Assembly (NCBI RefSeq): GCF_003943415.1
Contig: NZ_RJPK01000004.1
Coordinates: 62,001 to 126,000, forward strand
Direction: 5' to 3'
DNA from: Streptococcus oralis
GTDB taxonomy: Bacteria > Bacillota > Bacilli > Lactobacillales > Streptococcaceae
DNA length: 64,000 nucleotides
Part shown: piece after piece, positions 17,711-27,136 of the stretch
Numbering within the stretch: position 1 is the stretch's first letter
Layout of the letters: every line of letters starts with the position of its first letter
Position numbers and translations under genes: made by a program
Notes under the pieces: generated by a model
What the model saw: the letters and a program-made list of their open reading frames with translations, nothing else
Told to the model about the DNA's origin: nothing
Databases searched by the model: none

Positions 17711-18769
17711 TTACTTACCTCCTTTAACTTGTTTTTTCGGTTTGACAAAGCGTTCAATAATATAGTGAACACTGACAAAGAAGATAATAGACGCTGTTAC
17801 AATGCTAACAAGCTCAGACGGAACTTGCGCAGCGTTCATACCTGGCGCACCAACTTGCAGAACACCAAATAAGAAGGCTGCAAAGAGGATTCCAATTGGT
17901 GAATTTCCAGCAAGCAAACTAACTGCCATCCCGTTAAATCCGATAGCTAATGATGACCCCTGAACGTAAACGTTTTGGAAGGTTCCTAGACCTTCGACCG
18001 CTCCACCGAGACCAGCCAAAGCACCAGAGATAATCATTGATAGGATGATTGTACGTTTTGCTGAAATACCAGCGTACTCTGAAGCATGGGGATTGAGACC
18101 AACTGCACGGATTTCAAAACCGAGAGTCGTTTTCTTAAGCAAGAACCAAATCACCCCAACAGCAATGATAGCAAAGAAGATACCGATATTCATCCGAGAA
18201 TTGCCAGTCAACTCAGATAACCATGGTGTCTGGTAACTAGCATTGGCACTCACACGAATCGTTGAGTCTGTACTTTGCATAAAGTCTTTCGGGAAAGAAT
18301 GAATAAAGGCGTTCCCTACATACAATACAATGTAGTTCATCATAATGGTTACGATAACCTCTGACGTACCGAGATAAGCTCTGAGAATACCTGGAATCGC
18401 ACCAACAATTCCACCTGCGATCAGAGCAATCACTACAGTCGCTAAAATCAACATTGGACGTGGCATGTCTGGATGCGACAAGGCAAACCAACCGCTGAGA
18501 ATCCATCCCGCTAGCGCTTGACCAGGAAGTCCAACGTTGAAGAAACCTGCCCGACTAGCAACAGCAAAACCAAGACCAATCAAGACTAGAGGTCCCATGG
18601 CACGGAAAATTTCCCCAATCCCACGGAGGCTACCAAAAGCTGTATAGAACAACTCCTCATAGCCCCAGATAGCATCGTAGCCGAAGATCCACATGACAAT
18701 GGCTCCGAGCAAGATTCCTAAGAATACGGAAATCAAGGGAACCGAAATTTGTTGTAATTTTTTAGACAT
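17711..18769 (-). CDS. nupB: Nucleoside ABC transporter permease (NupB-like)
   Basis: This 352-residue membrane protein of the same family as its neighbour starts MSKKLQQISVPL. It has about eight to ten hydrophobic segments and the motif GLNPHASEYAGI that parallels the GEHPQAAD motif of the partner. I chose the ATG at 18767-18769, which has GGAGAAG upstream and overlaps the nupA stop by eight bases; a longer frame has no supporting site. Together they form a heterodimeric importer channel. Confidence 0.9.
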   Translation of the reverse strand: MSKKLQQISVPLISVFLGILLGAIVMWIFGYDAIWGYEELFYTAFGSLRGIGEIFRAMGPLVLIGLGFAVASRAGFFNVGLPGQALAGWILSGWFALSHPDMPRPMLILATVVIALIAGGIVGAIPGILRAYLGTSEVIVTIMMNYIVLYVGNAFIHSFPKDFMQSTDSTIRVSANASYQTPWLSELTGNSRMNIGIFFAIIAVGVIWFLLKKTTLGFEIRAVGLNPHASEYAGISAKRTIILSMIISGALAGLGGAVEGLGTFQNVYVQGSSLAIGFNGMAVSLLAGNSPIGILFAAFLFGVLQVGAPGMNAAQVPSELVSIVTASIIFFVSVHYIIERFVKPKKQVKGGK

Positions 18770-20297
18770 CACTCTTCTCCTTTCCCAAGTCTCCACCAGC
18801 CATCAAGACACCAAGTTCTTGTTTGTTAGTCGTTTCTGGCGATACAACACCTTGAATCTTACCATCATGAATAACAGCAATTCGGTCTGAGACATTTAAA
18901 ATCTCATCCAATTCAAAACTGACAACGAGAACAGCCTTGCCATTATCACGTTCCTCAATCAAGCGTTTGTGAATGTACTCAATGGCACCAACGTCCAAAC
19001 CACGAGTTGGCTGGCTGACGATAAGGAGTTCAGGATCACGATCAATCTCACGAGCAATAATCGCTTTTTGTTGATTTCCTCCTGAAAGAGCTGCTGCTGG
19101 AACAAATTCGCTTGCCGCACGGACGTCAAATTCTTCCATCAATTTCTTGGCATGTGAAGTGATATTGGCATAGTTCAAAATACCATTCTTACTGAGTGGT
19201 TCTTTATAGTAGGTTTGAAGAGCGATATTTTCTGAAATCATCATCTCCAAAATCAAACCATCACGGTGACGGTCTTCAGGAACATGCCCTACACTGAGTT
19301 CCGTAATTTGTCGTGGGTGCATCCCCACGATTGATTTGCCCTTTAATTCAATACTACCAGACTCAACCTTACGAAGACCTGTAATGGCTTGAATGAGTTC
19401 AGATTGACCATTGCCATCAATACCCGCAATACCAACAATTTCACCAGCTCGAACATCCAAAGAAAGATTCTTCACAGCTGGTACACCGCGATTTTCATTA
19501 ACAACCAAGTCTTTGATAGACAAGACCACTTCTTTTGGTTGAGGTGCCTGTTTCTCCGTTTTAAACGAGACAGAGCGCCCTACCATCATTTCTGCCAAGT
19601 CTGCATTGGTTGCCCCTGCAATCTCAACCGTCTGGATTGATTTCCCACGACGGATAACCGTCACACGATTGGATACCGCACGAATTTCATCCAGTTTATG
19701 GGTAATCAAAATAATGGATTTTCCTTCTTTGACAAGATTTTTCATGATAGCCATCAACTCGTCAATCTCTGAAGGAGTCAATACAGCTGTAGGTTCATCA
19801 AAGATAAGGATATCAGCACCACGATAGAGTGTTTTCAAGATTTCTACACGTTGTTGAGCACCAACAGAAATGTCCGCAACCTTAGCAGCAGGATCTACTG
19901 CCAAACCATAACGTTCAGAAAGAGCCTTGATTTCTCTAGTAGCTTCAGCTATATCTAGCACACCATTTTTAGTGATTTCACTCCCCAAAATGATATTCTC
20001 GGCTACTGTAAAAGCTTCGACCAACATAAAATGTTGGTGAACCATCCCAATTCCAAGACTAGCGGCTTTAGAAGGGGAGTCTAGTTTTACAACCTGACCA
20101 TTCACTGCAATTTCACCACTAGTTGGCTCAAGAAGTCCTGCCAGCATATTCATCAGAGTGGATTTACCCGCTCCATTTTCTCCTAAAAGTGCATGGATTT
20201 CACCTTTTCGCAGTTGCAAATTGATCTTGTCGTTTGCTACAAATTCACCAAACACCTTGGTGATATCCCGCATCTCAATGACATTTTCGTGTGCCAT
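18762..20297 (-). CDS. nupA: Nucleoside ABC transporter, double ATPase (NupA-like)
   Basis: NupA powers nucleoside uptake. The 511-residue protein has two ABC domains. The first has Walker A GENGAGKST (about 38-46) and signature ISVGAQQR. The second has the degenerate Walker A GIDGNGQSE and signature LSGGNQQK, as in other sugar/nucleoside importers (RbsA, MglA types). It overlaps nupB and follows pnrA after 136 bases that hold two stem-loops, which may lower its expression relative to the binding protein. Confidence 0.93.
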   Translation of the reverse strand: MAHENVIEMRDITKVFGEFVANDKINLQLRKGEIHALLGENGAGKSTLMNMLAGLLEPTSGEIAVNGQVVKLDSPSKAASLGIGMVHQHFMLVEAFTVAENIILGSEITKNGVLDIAEATREIKALSERYGLAVDPAAKVADISVGAQQRVEILKTLYRGADILIFDEPTAVLTPSEIDELMAIMKNLVKEGKSIILITHKLDEIRAVSNRVTVIRRGKSIQTVEIAGATNADLAEMMVGRSVSFKTEKQAPQPKEVVLSIKDLVVNENRGVPAVKNLSLDVRAGEIVGIAGIDGNGQSELIQAITGLRKVESGSIELKGKSIVGMHPRQITELSVGHVPEDRHRDGLILEMMISENIALQTYYKEPLSKNGILNYANITSHAKKLMEEFDVRAASEFVPAAALSGGNQQKAIIAREIDRDPELLIVSQPTRGLDVGAIEYIHKRLIEERDNGKAVLVVSFELDEILNVSDRIAVIHDGKIQGVVSPETTNKQELGVLMAGGDLGKEKSDV

Positions 20298-20362
20298 ATG
20301 CTCTTCCTTTCAGAGGTTTATTTTATTTCAATAAAACCTGCTAATCACATTAACAAGCTCTA

Positions 20363-20412
20363 TTGAGACAAAAATTGCCTCAATTCTTAAAGAAGCGACC
20401 GATGGCCGCTTC
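20363..20412 (-). terminator. Stem-loops between pnrA and nupA (possible attenuator)
   Basis: On the minus strand a strong hairpin (GAAGCG-CC / GG-CGCTTC, 20392-20412) followed by only three T, then a weaker TTGAG/CTCAA hairpin (20363-20383), lie between the pnrA stop and nupA. They could act as a partial terminator or 3' stabiliser, giving more binding protein than transporter. Confidence 0.6.
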
Positions 20413-20433
20413 CTAAGAAATGACTTTTATCCA

Positions 20434-21489
20434 TTATTTTTCAGGAACTTTTACACTTCCGTCAAGGATTTTAGCTTTTGCATCTTCGACAGCCTTTTTA
20501 CCTTCTTCTGAAAGGTTTGTTACTGCCAAGTCAACCCCTTTATCTTTCAATGAGTAGACGATAACTTGTCCACCAGGGAATTCACCTTTTTCTGTTTTGT
20601 TGGCAATATCTTTTACAGTTGTACCAACTTGTTTCAATGTAGATACAAGAACGAAGTTTGATTCTTTACCATCTTTAGAAGTGTATTTACCTTCTGCTGC
20701 TTGGTCACGGTCTACACCAATAACCCAAACTTTTTCGTTTTCATTTTTGCTTTCGTTCAAAGATTTTGCTTCAGCAAAGACACCAGCACCTGTACCACCA
20801 GCTGCTTGGTAGACAACGTCTGCACCTGCAGCGTATTGAGCTGCTGCAATTGTTTTACCTTTGGCAGCATCACCAAATGAACCAGCGTAGTCAACTTGTA
20901 CTTTGATAGATGGGTCTACTGACTCAACACCAGCCTTAAATCCAGCAGCGAAACGTGAAATAACTTCAGATTCGATACCACCTACAAAACCAACTTGTTT
21001 TGTTTTAGTTGTTTTCGCTGCTGCAACACCAGCAAGGTAAGCTGCTTCGTTATCAGCAAATGTTACGCTCGCAACATTCTTTTGATCTTTGATCACATCA
21101 TCAATCAAGACATAGTTTAAGTCAGAGTGGTCTTTTGCTGCCTCTTCAACTGCATTGTGAAGTGCAAAACCAACACCGAAGATCAGGTTGTAACTTCCAG
21201 CCGCTTGTTGCAAGTTGTTAGCATAGTCTGCTTCACTTGTTGATTGGAAATAAGTAAAGCCTTTATCTTTAGAAAGATTGTGTTCTTTACCCCAGTCTTG
21301 CAAACCTTCCCAAGCTGATTGGTTAAATGATTTATCATCAACACCACCAGTATCTGTTACGATCGCTGCTTTCGTCTTCATTTCAGATGAAGATGAAGCT
21401 GCGTTACGAGAAGAGCGGTTACCACATGCAGCAAGTCCAACTGCTGCCACTGCAACTAGACCAAGGCCTAGCCATTGTTTCTTGTTCAT
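20434..21489 (-). CDS. pnrA: Nucleoside-binding lipoprotein PnrA (BMP family)
   Basis: PnrA is the surface lipoprotein that binds purine nucleosides for the Nup importer. The 351-residue protein has a lipoprotein signal peptide with lipobox LAAC (C at about 21), a Ser/Asn-rich linker, then the BMP fold starting AAIVTDTGGVDDKSFNQ. I chose the ATG at 21487-21489 with AGGAGG upstream; the longer frame would bury the signal peptide. It sits between cdd and nupA, in line with a nucleoside role. In pneumococcus this is a known surface antigen. Confidence 0.94.
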   Translation of the reverse strand: MNKKQWLGLGLVAVAAVGLAACGNRSSRNAASSSSEMKTKAAIVTDTGGVDDKSFNQSAWEGLQDWGKEHNLSKDKGFTYFQSTSEADYANNLQQAAGSYNLIFGVGFALHNAVEEAAKDHSDLNYVLIDDVIKDQKNVASVTFADNEAAYLAGVAAAKTTKTKQVGFVGGIESEVISRFAAGFKAGVESVDPSIKVQVDYAGSFGDAAKGKTIAAAQYAAGADVVYQAAGGTGAGVFAEAKSLNESKNENEKVWVIGVDRDQAAEGKYTSKDGKESNFVLVSTLKQVGTTVKDIANKTEKGEFPGGQVIVYSLKDKGVDLAVTNLSEEGKKAVEDAKAKILDGSVKVPEK

Positions 21490-21579
21490 TACTGAACCTC
21501 CTAAATAAGATGTGCAACGATGTTGCAAGTATAGATCGTTTGGTCACGTAGACCACAGCCACTCAAAGAGTAGCTCAGA

Positions 21580-21969
21580 CTAATTTAAGTCTGTAAATGA
21601 GTATGGAAGTAACTCCCCGACCGTCATCTCGACCGTCGATTTATCTTTAGCGACTAAAGTCACTTTTAGATCTTGTTCAAAAAATTCAACCATGACCTGG
21701 CGGCAAGCACCACATGGCGAGATGGGTTTTTCAGTTTGTCCGTAGACAATCAACTCTGAAAACTCCCGTTGCCCCTCCGAAACTGCTTTAAAAATAGCAG
21801 TACGCTCTCCACAATTGGTCAAAGGATAACTAGCATTCTCGATATTAACACCCGTATAAATGCTACCGTTCTTGGCAACTAAAACAGCTCCGATGGGAAA
21901 GTGAGAATAGGGTACATAGGCTTTCTTGCTGGTTTCAATTGCTAGTTCAATCAACTCAGTAGTCGCCAT
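21580..21969 (-). CDS. cdd: Cytidine deaminase
   Basis: Cdd deaminates cytidine and deoxycytidine to uridine and deoxyuridine. The 129-residue protein has the small tetrameric-type zinc site: C53 and catalytic E55 in NCGERTA, and C86/C89 in SPCGACRQ. Its start overlaps the end of deoC by 14 bases. With Pdp and DeoC it breaks imported pyrimidine nucleosides down for reuse. Confidence 0.95.
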   Translation of the reverse strand: MATTELIELAIETSKKAYVPYSHFPIGAVLVAKNGSIYTGVNIENASYPLTNCGERTAIFKAVSEGQREFSELIVYGQTEKPISPCGACRQVMVEFFEQDLKVTLVAKDKSTVEMTVGELLPYSFTDLN

Positions 21970-22618
21970 CTGCCAATTCTCCTTTTAAAATCGCAACGCC
22001 AGCAGATGTTCCAATACGAGTAGCGCCTGCTTCCACAAAGGCAAGAGCGTCTGCATATGAGCGAGCTCCACCAGCAGCCTTAACTCCCATATCTGGTCCG
22101 ACTGTTTCACGCATTAATTTAACATCTGCTACCGTAGCACCACCAATTGAAAAGCCAGTAGATGTTTTGACAAAGTCAGCGCCTGCCTTCTGGGATAATT
22201 GGCAGGCCACAACCTTTTCATCGTCTGTCAACAAGCAGGCTTCAATAATAACCTTAACCAACTTGTCACCACTTGCTTCTACGACAGCACGGATGTCCGA
22301 TTCAACTAAATCAAGATTGCCTGATTTGAGGGCACCAACATTGATAACCATATCAATCTCATCTGCACCGTTTTGAACAGCTTCTTTGGTTTCAAAAGCT
22401 TTCACAGCTGAAGTTGTTGCTCCAAGAGGGAAACCTACTACTGTACAAATCTTTACATCTGAGCCTTCAAGTCCTGTTTTCGCATGTTTAACCCATGTGG
22501 GATTGACACAAACGCTGGCAAAGTCATACTCACGCGCTTCAGATAGCAAACGATCAATTTGTTCTTGGCTTGCATCTTGCTTTAAAAGCGTATGATCGAT
22601 ATATTTATTTAACTTCAT
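21956..22618 (-). CDS. deoC: Deoxyribose-phosphate aldolase
   Basis: DeoC splits 2-deoxyribose-5-phosphate to glyceraldehyde-3-phosphate and acetaldehyde. The 220-residue TIM barrel has the Schiff-base lysine K151 in DFVKTSTGF, the helper lysine K180 in GVKAAGG and D89 in EIDMVIN. It lies between pdp (19-base gap) and cdd (overlap), the usual order in streptococcal nucleoside operons. Confidence 0.96.
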   Translation of the reverse strand: MKLNKYIDHTLLKQDASQEQIDRLLSEAREYDFASVCVNPTWVKHAKTGLEGSDVKICTVVGFPLGATTSAVKAFETKEAVQNGADEIDMVINVGALKSGNLDLVESDIRAVVEASGDKLVKVIIEACLLTDDEKVVACQLSQKAGADFVKTSTGFSIGGATVADVKLMRETVGPDMGVKAAGGARSYADALAFVEAGATRIGTSAGVAILKGELADGDY

Positions 22619-22637
22619 ATTCGGATTCTCCCTGGTT

Positions 22638-23915
22638 TTATGAGATAATTTCTATAATTTCTCGTAAACTTTGCACTCCATCATTTATTTTAACATATTT
22701 TTGAAATTCTGTAACTAGTTCAGAAGAAATTTTTCCATTTGTATAAACTTTTGCAACAATTTCTCCTTTTTGAACGGAGTCTCCAACTTTCTTTTCAAAA
22801 ACAATCCCTGTTTCATAGTCCAGGTCATCAGACTTGACTGCACGACCAGCTCCTAGTCTCATGGCATAGAGCCCAAATTCCATAGCTGGAAGAGCTGAAA
22901 TAACACCTGTCTCTTGAGCTGGAATTTCCACCACATGAGCAACCTTGACGGGGCGATAGAGGTCTTCTAAATCACCGCCTTGTGCTGCTACCATTTCTTC
23001 AAACTTAGCCAGTGCTTGGCCATTCTCAAGATGTTTACGGATTTCCTCGATCGTTTTCTCAACATCAGCCAATCCAAGCATAATCTGAGCTAGCTCGCAG
23101 ATAAAATGACTAATATCTTCTCGGCCTTTTCCTTGGAGAATCTCGATTGCCTCAAGGATTTCGAGACGATTGCCAATAGCTCGCCCCAAGGGTTGGCTCA
23201 TATCTGTAATGACTGCAACTGTTTTTCGACCAACTGCCTTACCGAGATCAACCATAGTTTGAGCCAATTCGCGCGCCTCGTCAACAGTCTTCATAAAGGC
23301 ACCCTCACCAACAGTCACATCTAGCAAAATGGCATCCGCTCCTGCAGCAATTTTCTTGCTCATAACAGAACTAGCAATCAAAGGAATCGTGTCGACAGTT
23401 GCAGTCACATCACGGAGGGCATAGAGAAGCTTGTCTGCTTTAACCAGCTGATCTGACTGCCCAATGACAGATACACCAATATTCTGTACCTGACGAATAA
23501 AATCTTCTTGACTTCGCTCGACTTGATAGCCCTTAATGGACTCCAATTTATCAATTGTCCCACCAGTATGGCCAAGACCACGACCACTCATTTTTGCCAC
23601 AGGTACACCAAAGCTAGCAACAAGGGGAGCTAAAATCAAGGTCACCTTATCACCAACACCACCTGTCGAGTGTTTATCTACTTTGATACCATCTATGGCT
23701 GACAAATCAAACTCCTGACCTGTCTTAACCATATTCATCGTCAGGTCAGAAATCTCACGTGTGGTCATTCCTTTAAAATAAACAGCCATAGCAAAGGCAG
23801 ACATCTGATAGTCTGGAACAGTTCCAGCCACATAGCCTTCAACCAGCCACTTGATTTCATTTGCAGTCAGTTCTTGACCATCTCGTTTTTTTTGGATTAA
23901 ATCAACTGCTCTCAT
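22638..23915 (-). CDS. pdp: Pyrimidine-nucleoside phosphorylase
   Basis: The enzyme cleaves uridine or thymidine with phosphate to the free base and (deoxy)ribose-1-phosphate. The 425-residue protein has the family signature [10 protein letters not shown] (about 80-89) and [11 protein letters not shown] (about 109-119), with a C-terminal lipoyl-like domain. The length and sequence fit the Firmicutes Pdp type rather than enteric DeoA. Its ATG overlaps the stop of the methyltransferase gene by four bases. Confidence 0.93.
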   Translation of the reverse strand: MRAVDLIQKKRDGQELTANEIKWLVEGYVAGTVPDYQMSAFAMAVYFKGMTTREISDLTMNMVKTGQEFDLSAIDGIKVDKHSTGGVGDKVTLILAPLVASFGVPVAKMSGRGLGHTGGTIDKLESIKGYQVERSQEDFIRQVQNIGVSVIGQSDQLVKADKLLYALRDVTATVDTIPLIASSVMSKKIAAGADAILLDVTVGEGAFMKTVDEARELAQTMVDLGKAVGRKTVAVITDMSQPLGRAIGNRLEILEAIEILQGKGREDISHFICELAQIMLGLADVEKTIEEIRKHLENGQALAKFEEMVAAQGGDLEDLYRPVKVAHVVEIPAQETGVISALPAMEFGLYAMRLGAGRAVKSDDLDYETGIVFEKKVGDSVQKGEIVAKVYTNGKISSELVTEFQKYVKINDGVQSLREIIEIIS

Positions 23916-24502
23916 TCTTTCACACTTCTAAGGATATAATATCCCTTATCTTTCTTTACGATTTCACAATTTCCAAAAACGTCTTCCATCTTACTTTTAG
24001 CACTTGGAGCTCCTTGCTTTTTCTGAATGACGATGGTTAAATCTCCTCCGTCTTTCAAGAATTCTCTGCTCTTTTCGATAATCTCATGAACAACTTGTTT
24101 ACCCGCTCGAATCGGCGGATTGGAAATAACATGGTCAAACTTCCCTTCAACTTGTTCATAGATATTGGATTGGAAAATCGTCGCTGAAACTTGGTTTCTC
24201 TCAGCATTTTGTCGCGCTAGGTCCAAGGCACGGTTATTGATATCGACCATGGTTGCCTGAACTCCATAAGCCTTGACCAAAGAAAGCCCTAAGGGACCAT
24301 ATCCACAGCCTACATCAAGGACCGCTTCTCCTTTGTTAACCTCTAGACACTTCAATAAAAGCTGACTCCCAAAGTCAACCATTTTCTTGCTAAAAACACC
24401 CGCATCCGTCAAAAAGGTCATTTTTTGTCCCAACAACTCCACTCTCAACTCATGAATGTCGTGAGCAGCATCAGGATTTTCTGCATAATACATTTTACTC
24501 AT
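23912..24502 (-). CDS. Class I methyltransferase, RsmC/RlmG-like
   Basis: This 196-residue protein has a single Rossmann methyltransferase domain. It shows the SAM-binding motif VLDVGCGYGPLG (about 60-71) and the catalytic motif NPPIRAG (about 128-134), which marks N-methyltransferases of the MTS family such as the 16S rRNA G1207 enzyme RsmC. The target is inferred, not shown. It heads the nucleoside operon, overlapping pdp by four bases, though its own role is probably rRNA modification. Confidence 0.85.
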   Translation of the reverse strand: MSKMYYAENPDAAHDIHELRVELLGQKMTFLTDAGVFSKKMVDFGSQLLLKCLEVNKGEAVLDVGCGYGPLGLSLVKAYGVQATMVDINNRALDLARQNAERNQVSATIFQSNIYEQVEGKFDHVISNPPIRAGKQVVHEIIEKSREFLKDGGDLTIVIQKKQGAPSAKSKMEDVFGNCEIVKKDKGYYILRSVKE

Positions 24503-24508
24503 AAAACT

Positions 24509-24548
24509 ATTTTACCATAATTTGGCTTGAATTGTAAATCGTTTACAA
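24509..24548 (-). promoter_or_regulatory. Promoter and palindrome upstream of the nucleoside operon
   Basis: On the minus strand an extended -10 (TGGTAAAAT, hexamer at 24509-24514) lies seven bases before the methyltransferase ATG, suggesting a very short leader. The -35 region falls in a perfect palindrome TTGTAAA-CGA-TTTACAA (24532-24548). It resembles a CcpA cre site (TGTAAACG core) with one extra base in the right half. A repressor bound there would block the polymerase. Confidence 0.55.
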
Positions 24549-24704
24549 AGTGATGATAAAATGAAAAAGACTGAAGAATCCTAGTCAAAAAACCTTTTCT
24601 TCAATCTCTTTCAATTATTAGAAATACATTACAATCGATCGTGAACTACAAATTATCATAGTCAGGAAAAAACAGATCGTCTGTAATCAGGCGCATTTTT
24701 ATTA

Positions 24705-25109
24705 CTATTGCTTAACCTTAAAACACTTTATTATCAACAGGATTCCCAATATGATGTTTAGATAAAAACCCAACTGATAAGTTTGTGTCAAGATTTCCAA
24801 ACTTGTCCAAAGTCGTATCAAATCTTCTAGTGACATACGGAATAGATATCCTTCTGTAGCAATCCACAAAATCAAAAATAGATAACTACCAGCAGCAAGC
24901 CATTTCATCCACCGTTTTTTTAGTAGCCAAGCAATCAAGAGCGAACAGATAAAGACAACTGTTACAAGGAGATGGTCCATTAAGAAGGTAAAACCGTAAT
25001 AAGTTTCTACAAAGCGTCTCCCATTATCCGCATTCGCTCCCCTTATAAAAGGTAGTGCAAAACTTAAAATAAAACAGAGTTCCAATAAGTAACATCTCAA
25101 GATTTTCAT
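24705..25109 (-). CDS. Small predicted membrane protein, unknown function
   Basis: A 134-residue protein with four hydrophobic segments (about 4-22, 40-62, 70-90 and 108-128) separated by short basic or acidic loops. I do not recognise the family; a similar gene stands beside coaA in pneumococcus. The ATG at 25107-25109 has AGGAGG seven bases upstream. It is divergent from coaA, with about 200 bases between them. Downstream (24503-24704) I see only the operon promoter described separately and AT-rich DNA. Confidence 0.75.
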   Translation of the reverse strand: MKILRCYLLELCFILSFALPFIRGANADNGRRFVETYYGFTFLMDHLLVTVVFICSLLIAWLLKKRWMKWLAAGSYLFLILWIATEGYLFRMSLEDLIRLWTSLEILTQTYQLGFYLNIILGILLIIKCFKVKQ

Positions 25110-25309
25110 TGTATACCTCCTACAAGTTGCGAACTAAAAAAACACTTTTAATAACTGATAAGTCTTCAGAAACAATTCCCTATCTCATCATTAAATTATT
25201 CAACCTCCATCTACCCCTATTATACGATATTGACTTACTACCATCAAGAAACCGCTTTATTTTTTTAGCTTTTTATGGTATGATAAACAAAATATCTAGG
25301 GGAAAACAA

Positions 25310-26230
25310 ATGACCAACGAATTTTTACATTTTGAGAAAATCAGTCGCCAGACTTGGCAATCATTGCATCGCAAAACAACTCCTCCCTTGACGGAAGAAG
25401 AACTGGACTCCATCAAGAGTTTCAATGACCAGATTAGTCTGCAGGACGTAACGGACGTCTATCTTCCCCTTGTCCATCTTATCCATATTTACAAGCGCAC
25501 TAAGGATGATTTGGCATTTTCAAAAGGAATTTTCCTCCAACGTGAAAGCAAATCCCAACCTTTTATCATTGGGGTTTCTGGAAGTGTTGCTGTGGGGAAA
25601 TCGACCACTAGTCGCTTACTTCAGATTCTTCTATCACGTACTCTCCCGGATGCTACTGTAGAACTAGTGACAACGGATGGCTTTCTCTATCCCAACCAAA
25701 CTTTAATTGACCAAGATATCTTAAATCGCAAAGGTTTTCCTGAAAGTTATGATATGGAAGCCTTGTTGAATTTTCTTGACTGCCTAAAGAATGGGCAAGA
25801 TGTCGATATTCCTGTCTATTCTCACGAGGTTTATGATATCGTCCCTAGAGAAAAGCAACGTGTCAAAGCCGCTGACTTTGTCATTGTCGAGGGGATTAAT
25901 GTCTTTCAAAACCCTCAAAATGAGCGCCTTTACATCACTGATTTCTTTGATTTCTCCATCTATGTGGATGCAGCAGTTGAGGACATTGAAAGTTGGTATC
26001 TGGATCGTTTCTTAAAGCTGCTCAGCTTTGCCCAAAATGATCCCAACAGCTACTACCACCGCTTTACGCAAATGCCGATTGGAGAAGTTGAAGCCTTTGC
26101 ACATCAGGTTTGGACCAGTATTAATCTCACAAATCTACAAAACTATATCGAACCGACAAGGAATCGCGCCGAGGTTATTCTCCACAAGACTAAAAACCAT
26201 GAAATCGATGAAATTTACCTAAAAAAATAA
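25310..26230 (+). CDS. coaA: Pantothenate kinase (type I)
   Basis: CoaA phosphorylates pantothenate with ATP, the first step of coenzyme A synthesis. The 306-residue protein has the P-loop GSVAVGKST (91-99) and the type I features TTDGFLYPN and ESYD. I chose the ATG at 25310 because AGGGGAAAA precedes it and homologues start there; a frame open 67 codons further upstream is not supported. An extended -10-like TGGTATGAT lies about 25 bases upstream. Confidence 0.95.
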   Translation: MTNEFLHFEKISRQTWQSLHRKTTPPLTEEELDSIKSFNDQISLQDVTDVYLPLVHLIHIYKRTKDDLAFSKGIFLQRESKSQPFIIGVSGSVAVGKSTTSRLLQILLSRTLPDATVELVTTDGFLYPNQTLIDQDILNRKGFPESYDMEALLNFLDCLKNGQDVDIPVYSHEVYDIVPREKQRVKAADFVIVEGINVFQNPQNERLYITDFFDFSIYVDAAVEDIESWYLDRFLKLLSFAQNDPNSYYHRFTQMPIGEVEAFAHQVWTSINLTNLQNYIEPTRNRAEVILHKTKNHEIDEIYLKK

Positions 26231-26237
26231 TTTCCCC

Positions 26238-26266
26238 TTGTCAAAACCTAAGTTTTCATATATAAT
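26238..26266 (+). promoter_or_regulatory. Promoter of rpsT
   Basis: TTGTCA at 26238-26243 and TATAAT at 26261-26266 are separated by 17 bases, a near-consensus vegetative promoter, about 31 bases before the TTG start of rpsT. Confidence 0.8.
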
Positions 26267-26297
26267 GGTATAGTTAGTAAATATGGAGGTAAGAACA

Positions 26298-26534
26298 TTG
26301 GCAAACATTAAATCAGCTATCAAACGCGCTGAATTGAACGTTAAACAAAACGAAAAAAACTCAGCTCAAAAATCAGCTATGCGTACTGCTATCAAAGCTT
26401 TCGAAGCAAACCCTTCTGAAGAACTTTTCCGTGCTGCTAGCTCAGCTATCGACAAAGCAGAAACTAAAGGTTTGATTCATAAAAACAAAGCAAGCCGCGA
26501 TAAAGCTCGTCTTTCAGCTAAACTTGCTAAATAA
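26298..26534 (+). CDS. rpsT: 30S ribosomal protein S20
   Basis: S20 is a small helical protein bound to 16S rRNA. The 78-residue protein begins [12 protein letters not shown] at a TTG codon (26298-26300), with GGAGGT eight bases upstream; an ATG five codons earlier overlaps that ribosome site and is unlikely. TTG starts on S20 are known to matter for its autoregulation in E. coli. A promoter and a terminator flank it tightly, so it is monocistronic. Confidence 0.95.
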
Positions 26535-26535
26535 G

Positions 26536-26562
26536 AAACAGTCCATAGAGGCTGTTTTTTTG
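26536..26562 (+). terminator. Rho-independent terminator after rpsT
   Basis: AAACAG-CC pairs with GG-CTGTTT around ATAGA, followed by seven T, immediately after the rpsT stop. Confidence 0.85.
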
Positions 26563-26586
26563 TCCTTGAATACAAAAAGGTAGAAA

Positions 26587-27120
26587 ATGAAAATAGCAAT
26601 CATCGGATATTCTGGAGCCGGCAAGTCAACTCTAGCTGAAACGTTATCAAACTACTACTCTATCCCCAAACTGCATATGGATACACTTCAATTTCAACCT
26701 GGTTGGCAAGATAGTGACCGCGAATGGATGCTGGGCGAGATAAAAAACTTTCTCACAAAGCACGAAGTTTGGGTCATCGACGGCAACTACTCTTGGTGTT
26801 GCTATGAAGAAAGAATGCAGGAAGCTGACCAAATCATCTTTCTCAATTTTTCCCCATGGACTTGTCTTTTTCGAGCCTTTAAACGGTATCTCACATACCG
26901 AGGCAAGGTCAGAGAAAGCATGGCTGCAGGTTGCCCTGAACGCTTTGACTGGGACTTTATCAGATGGATTCTCTGGGATGGGCGGACAAAGAATGCTAAA
27001 GAACGTTATCAACGGGTTCAAGAAACCTATCCAGAGAAAGTAATTGTCCTCCGGTCGCAAAAGGAGATGGACTACTTCTTAGAAAATCTCGTACATAACA
27101 AGAAAAACCAACGTGTCTAA
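26587..27120 (+). CDS. P-loop kinase-like protein (FlaR / topology-modulation type)
   Basis: The 177-residue protein has a P-loop GYSGAGKST (7-15) and an adenylate-kinase-like fold, with DGNY at about residues 58-61 and a Trp-rich middle (WDFIRWILWDGR). Such proteins are often annotated DNA topology modulation protein FlaR, a name with weak functional basis; they are more likely small-molecule or nucleotide kinases. The last codons overlap the bidirectional terminator shared with metG. Confidence 0.8.
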   Translation: MKIAIIGYSGAGKSTLAETLSNYYSIPKLHMDTLQFQPGWQDSDREWMLGEIKNFLTKHEVWVIDGNYSWCCYEERMQEADQIIFLNFSPWTCLFRAFKRYLTYRGKVRESMAAGCPERFDWDFIRWILWDGRTKNAKERYQRVQETYPEKVIVLRSQKEMDYFLENLVHNKKNQRV

Positions 27121-27132
27121 CGTTGGTTTTTT
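27106..27132 (+). terminator. Bidirectional terminator between the P-loop gene and metG
   Basis: AACCAACG pairs with CGTTGGTT around a 7-base loop that contains the stop codon of the P-loop gene. T residues follow on the plus strand and A residues precede it, so it can also end metG. Confidence 0.85.
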
Positions 27133-27136
27133 GCTT

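Noticed and set aside
25109-25309. Upstream extension of coaA by 67 codons
   Set aside because: The extended part has no ribosome site, overlaps the promoter region of the divergent membrane protein gene, and homologous kinases start at the ATG at 25310.
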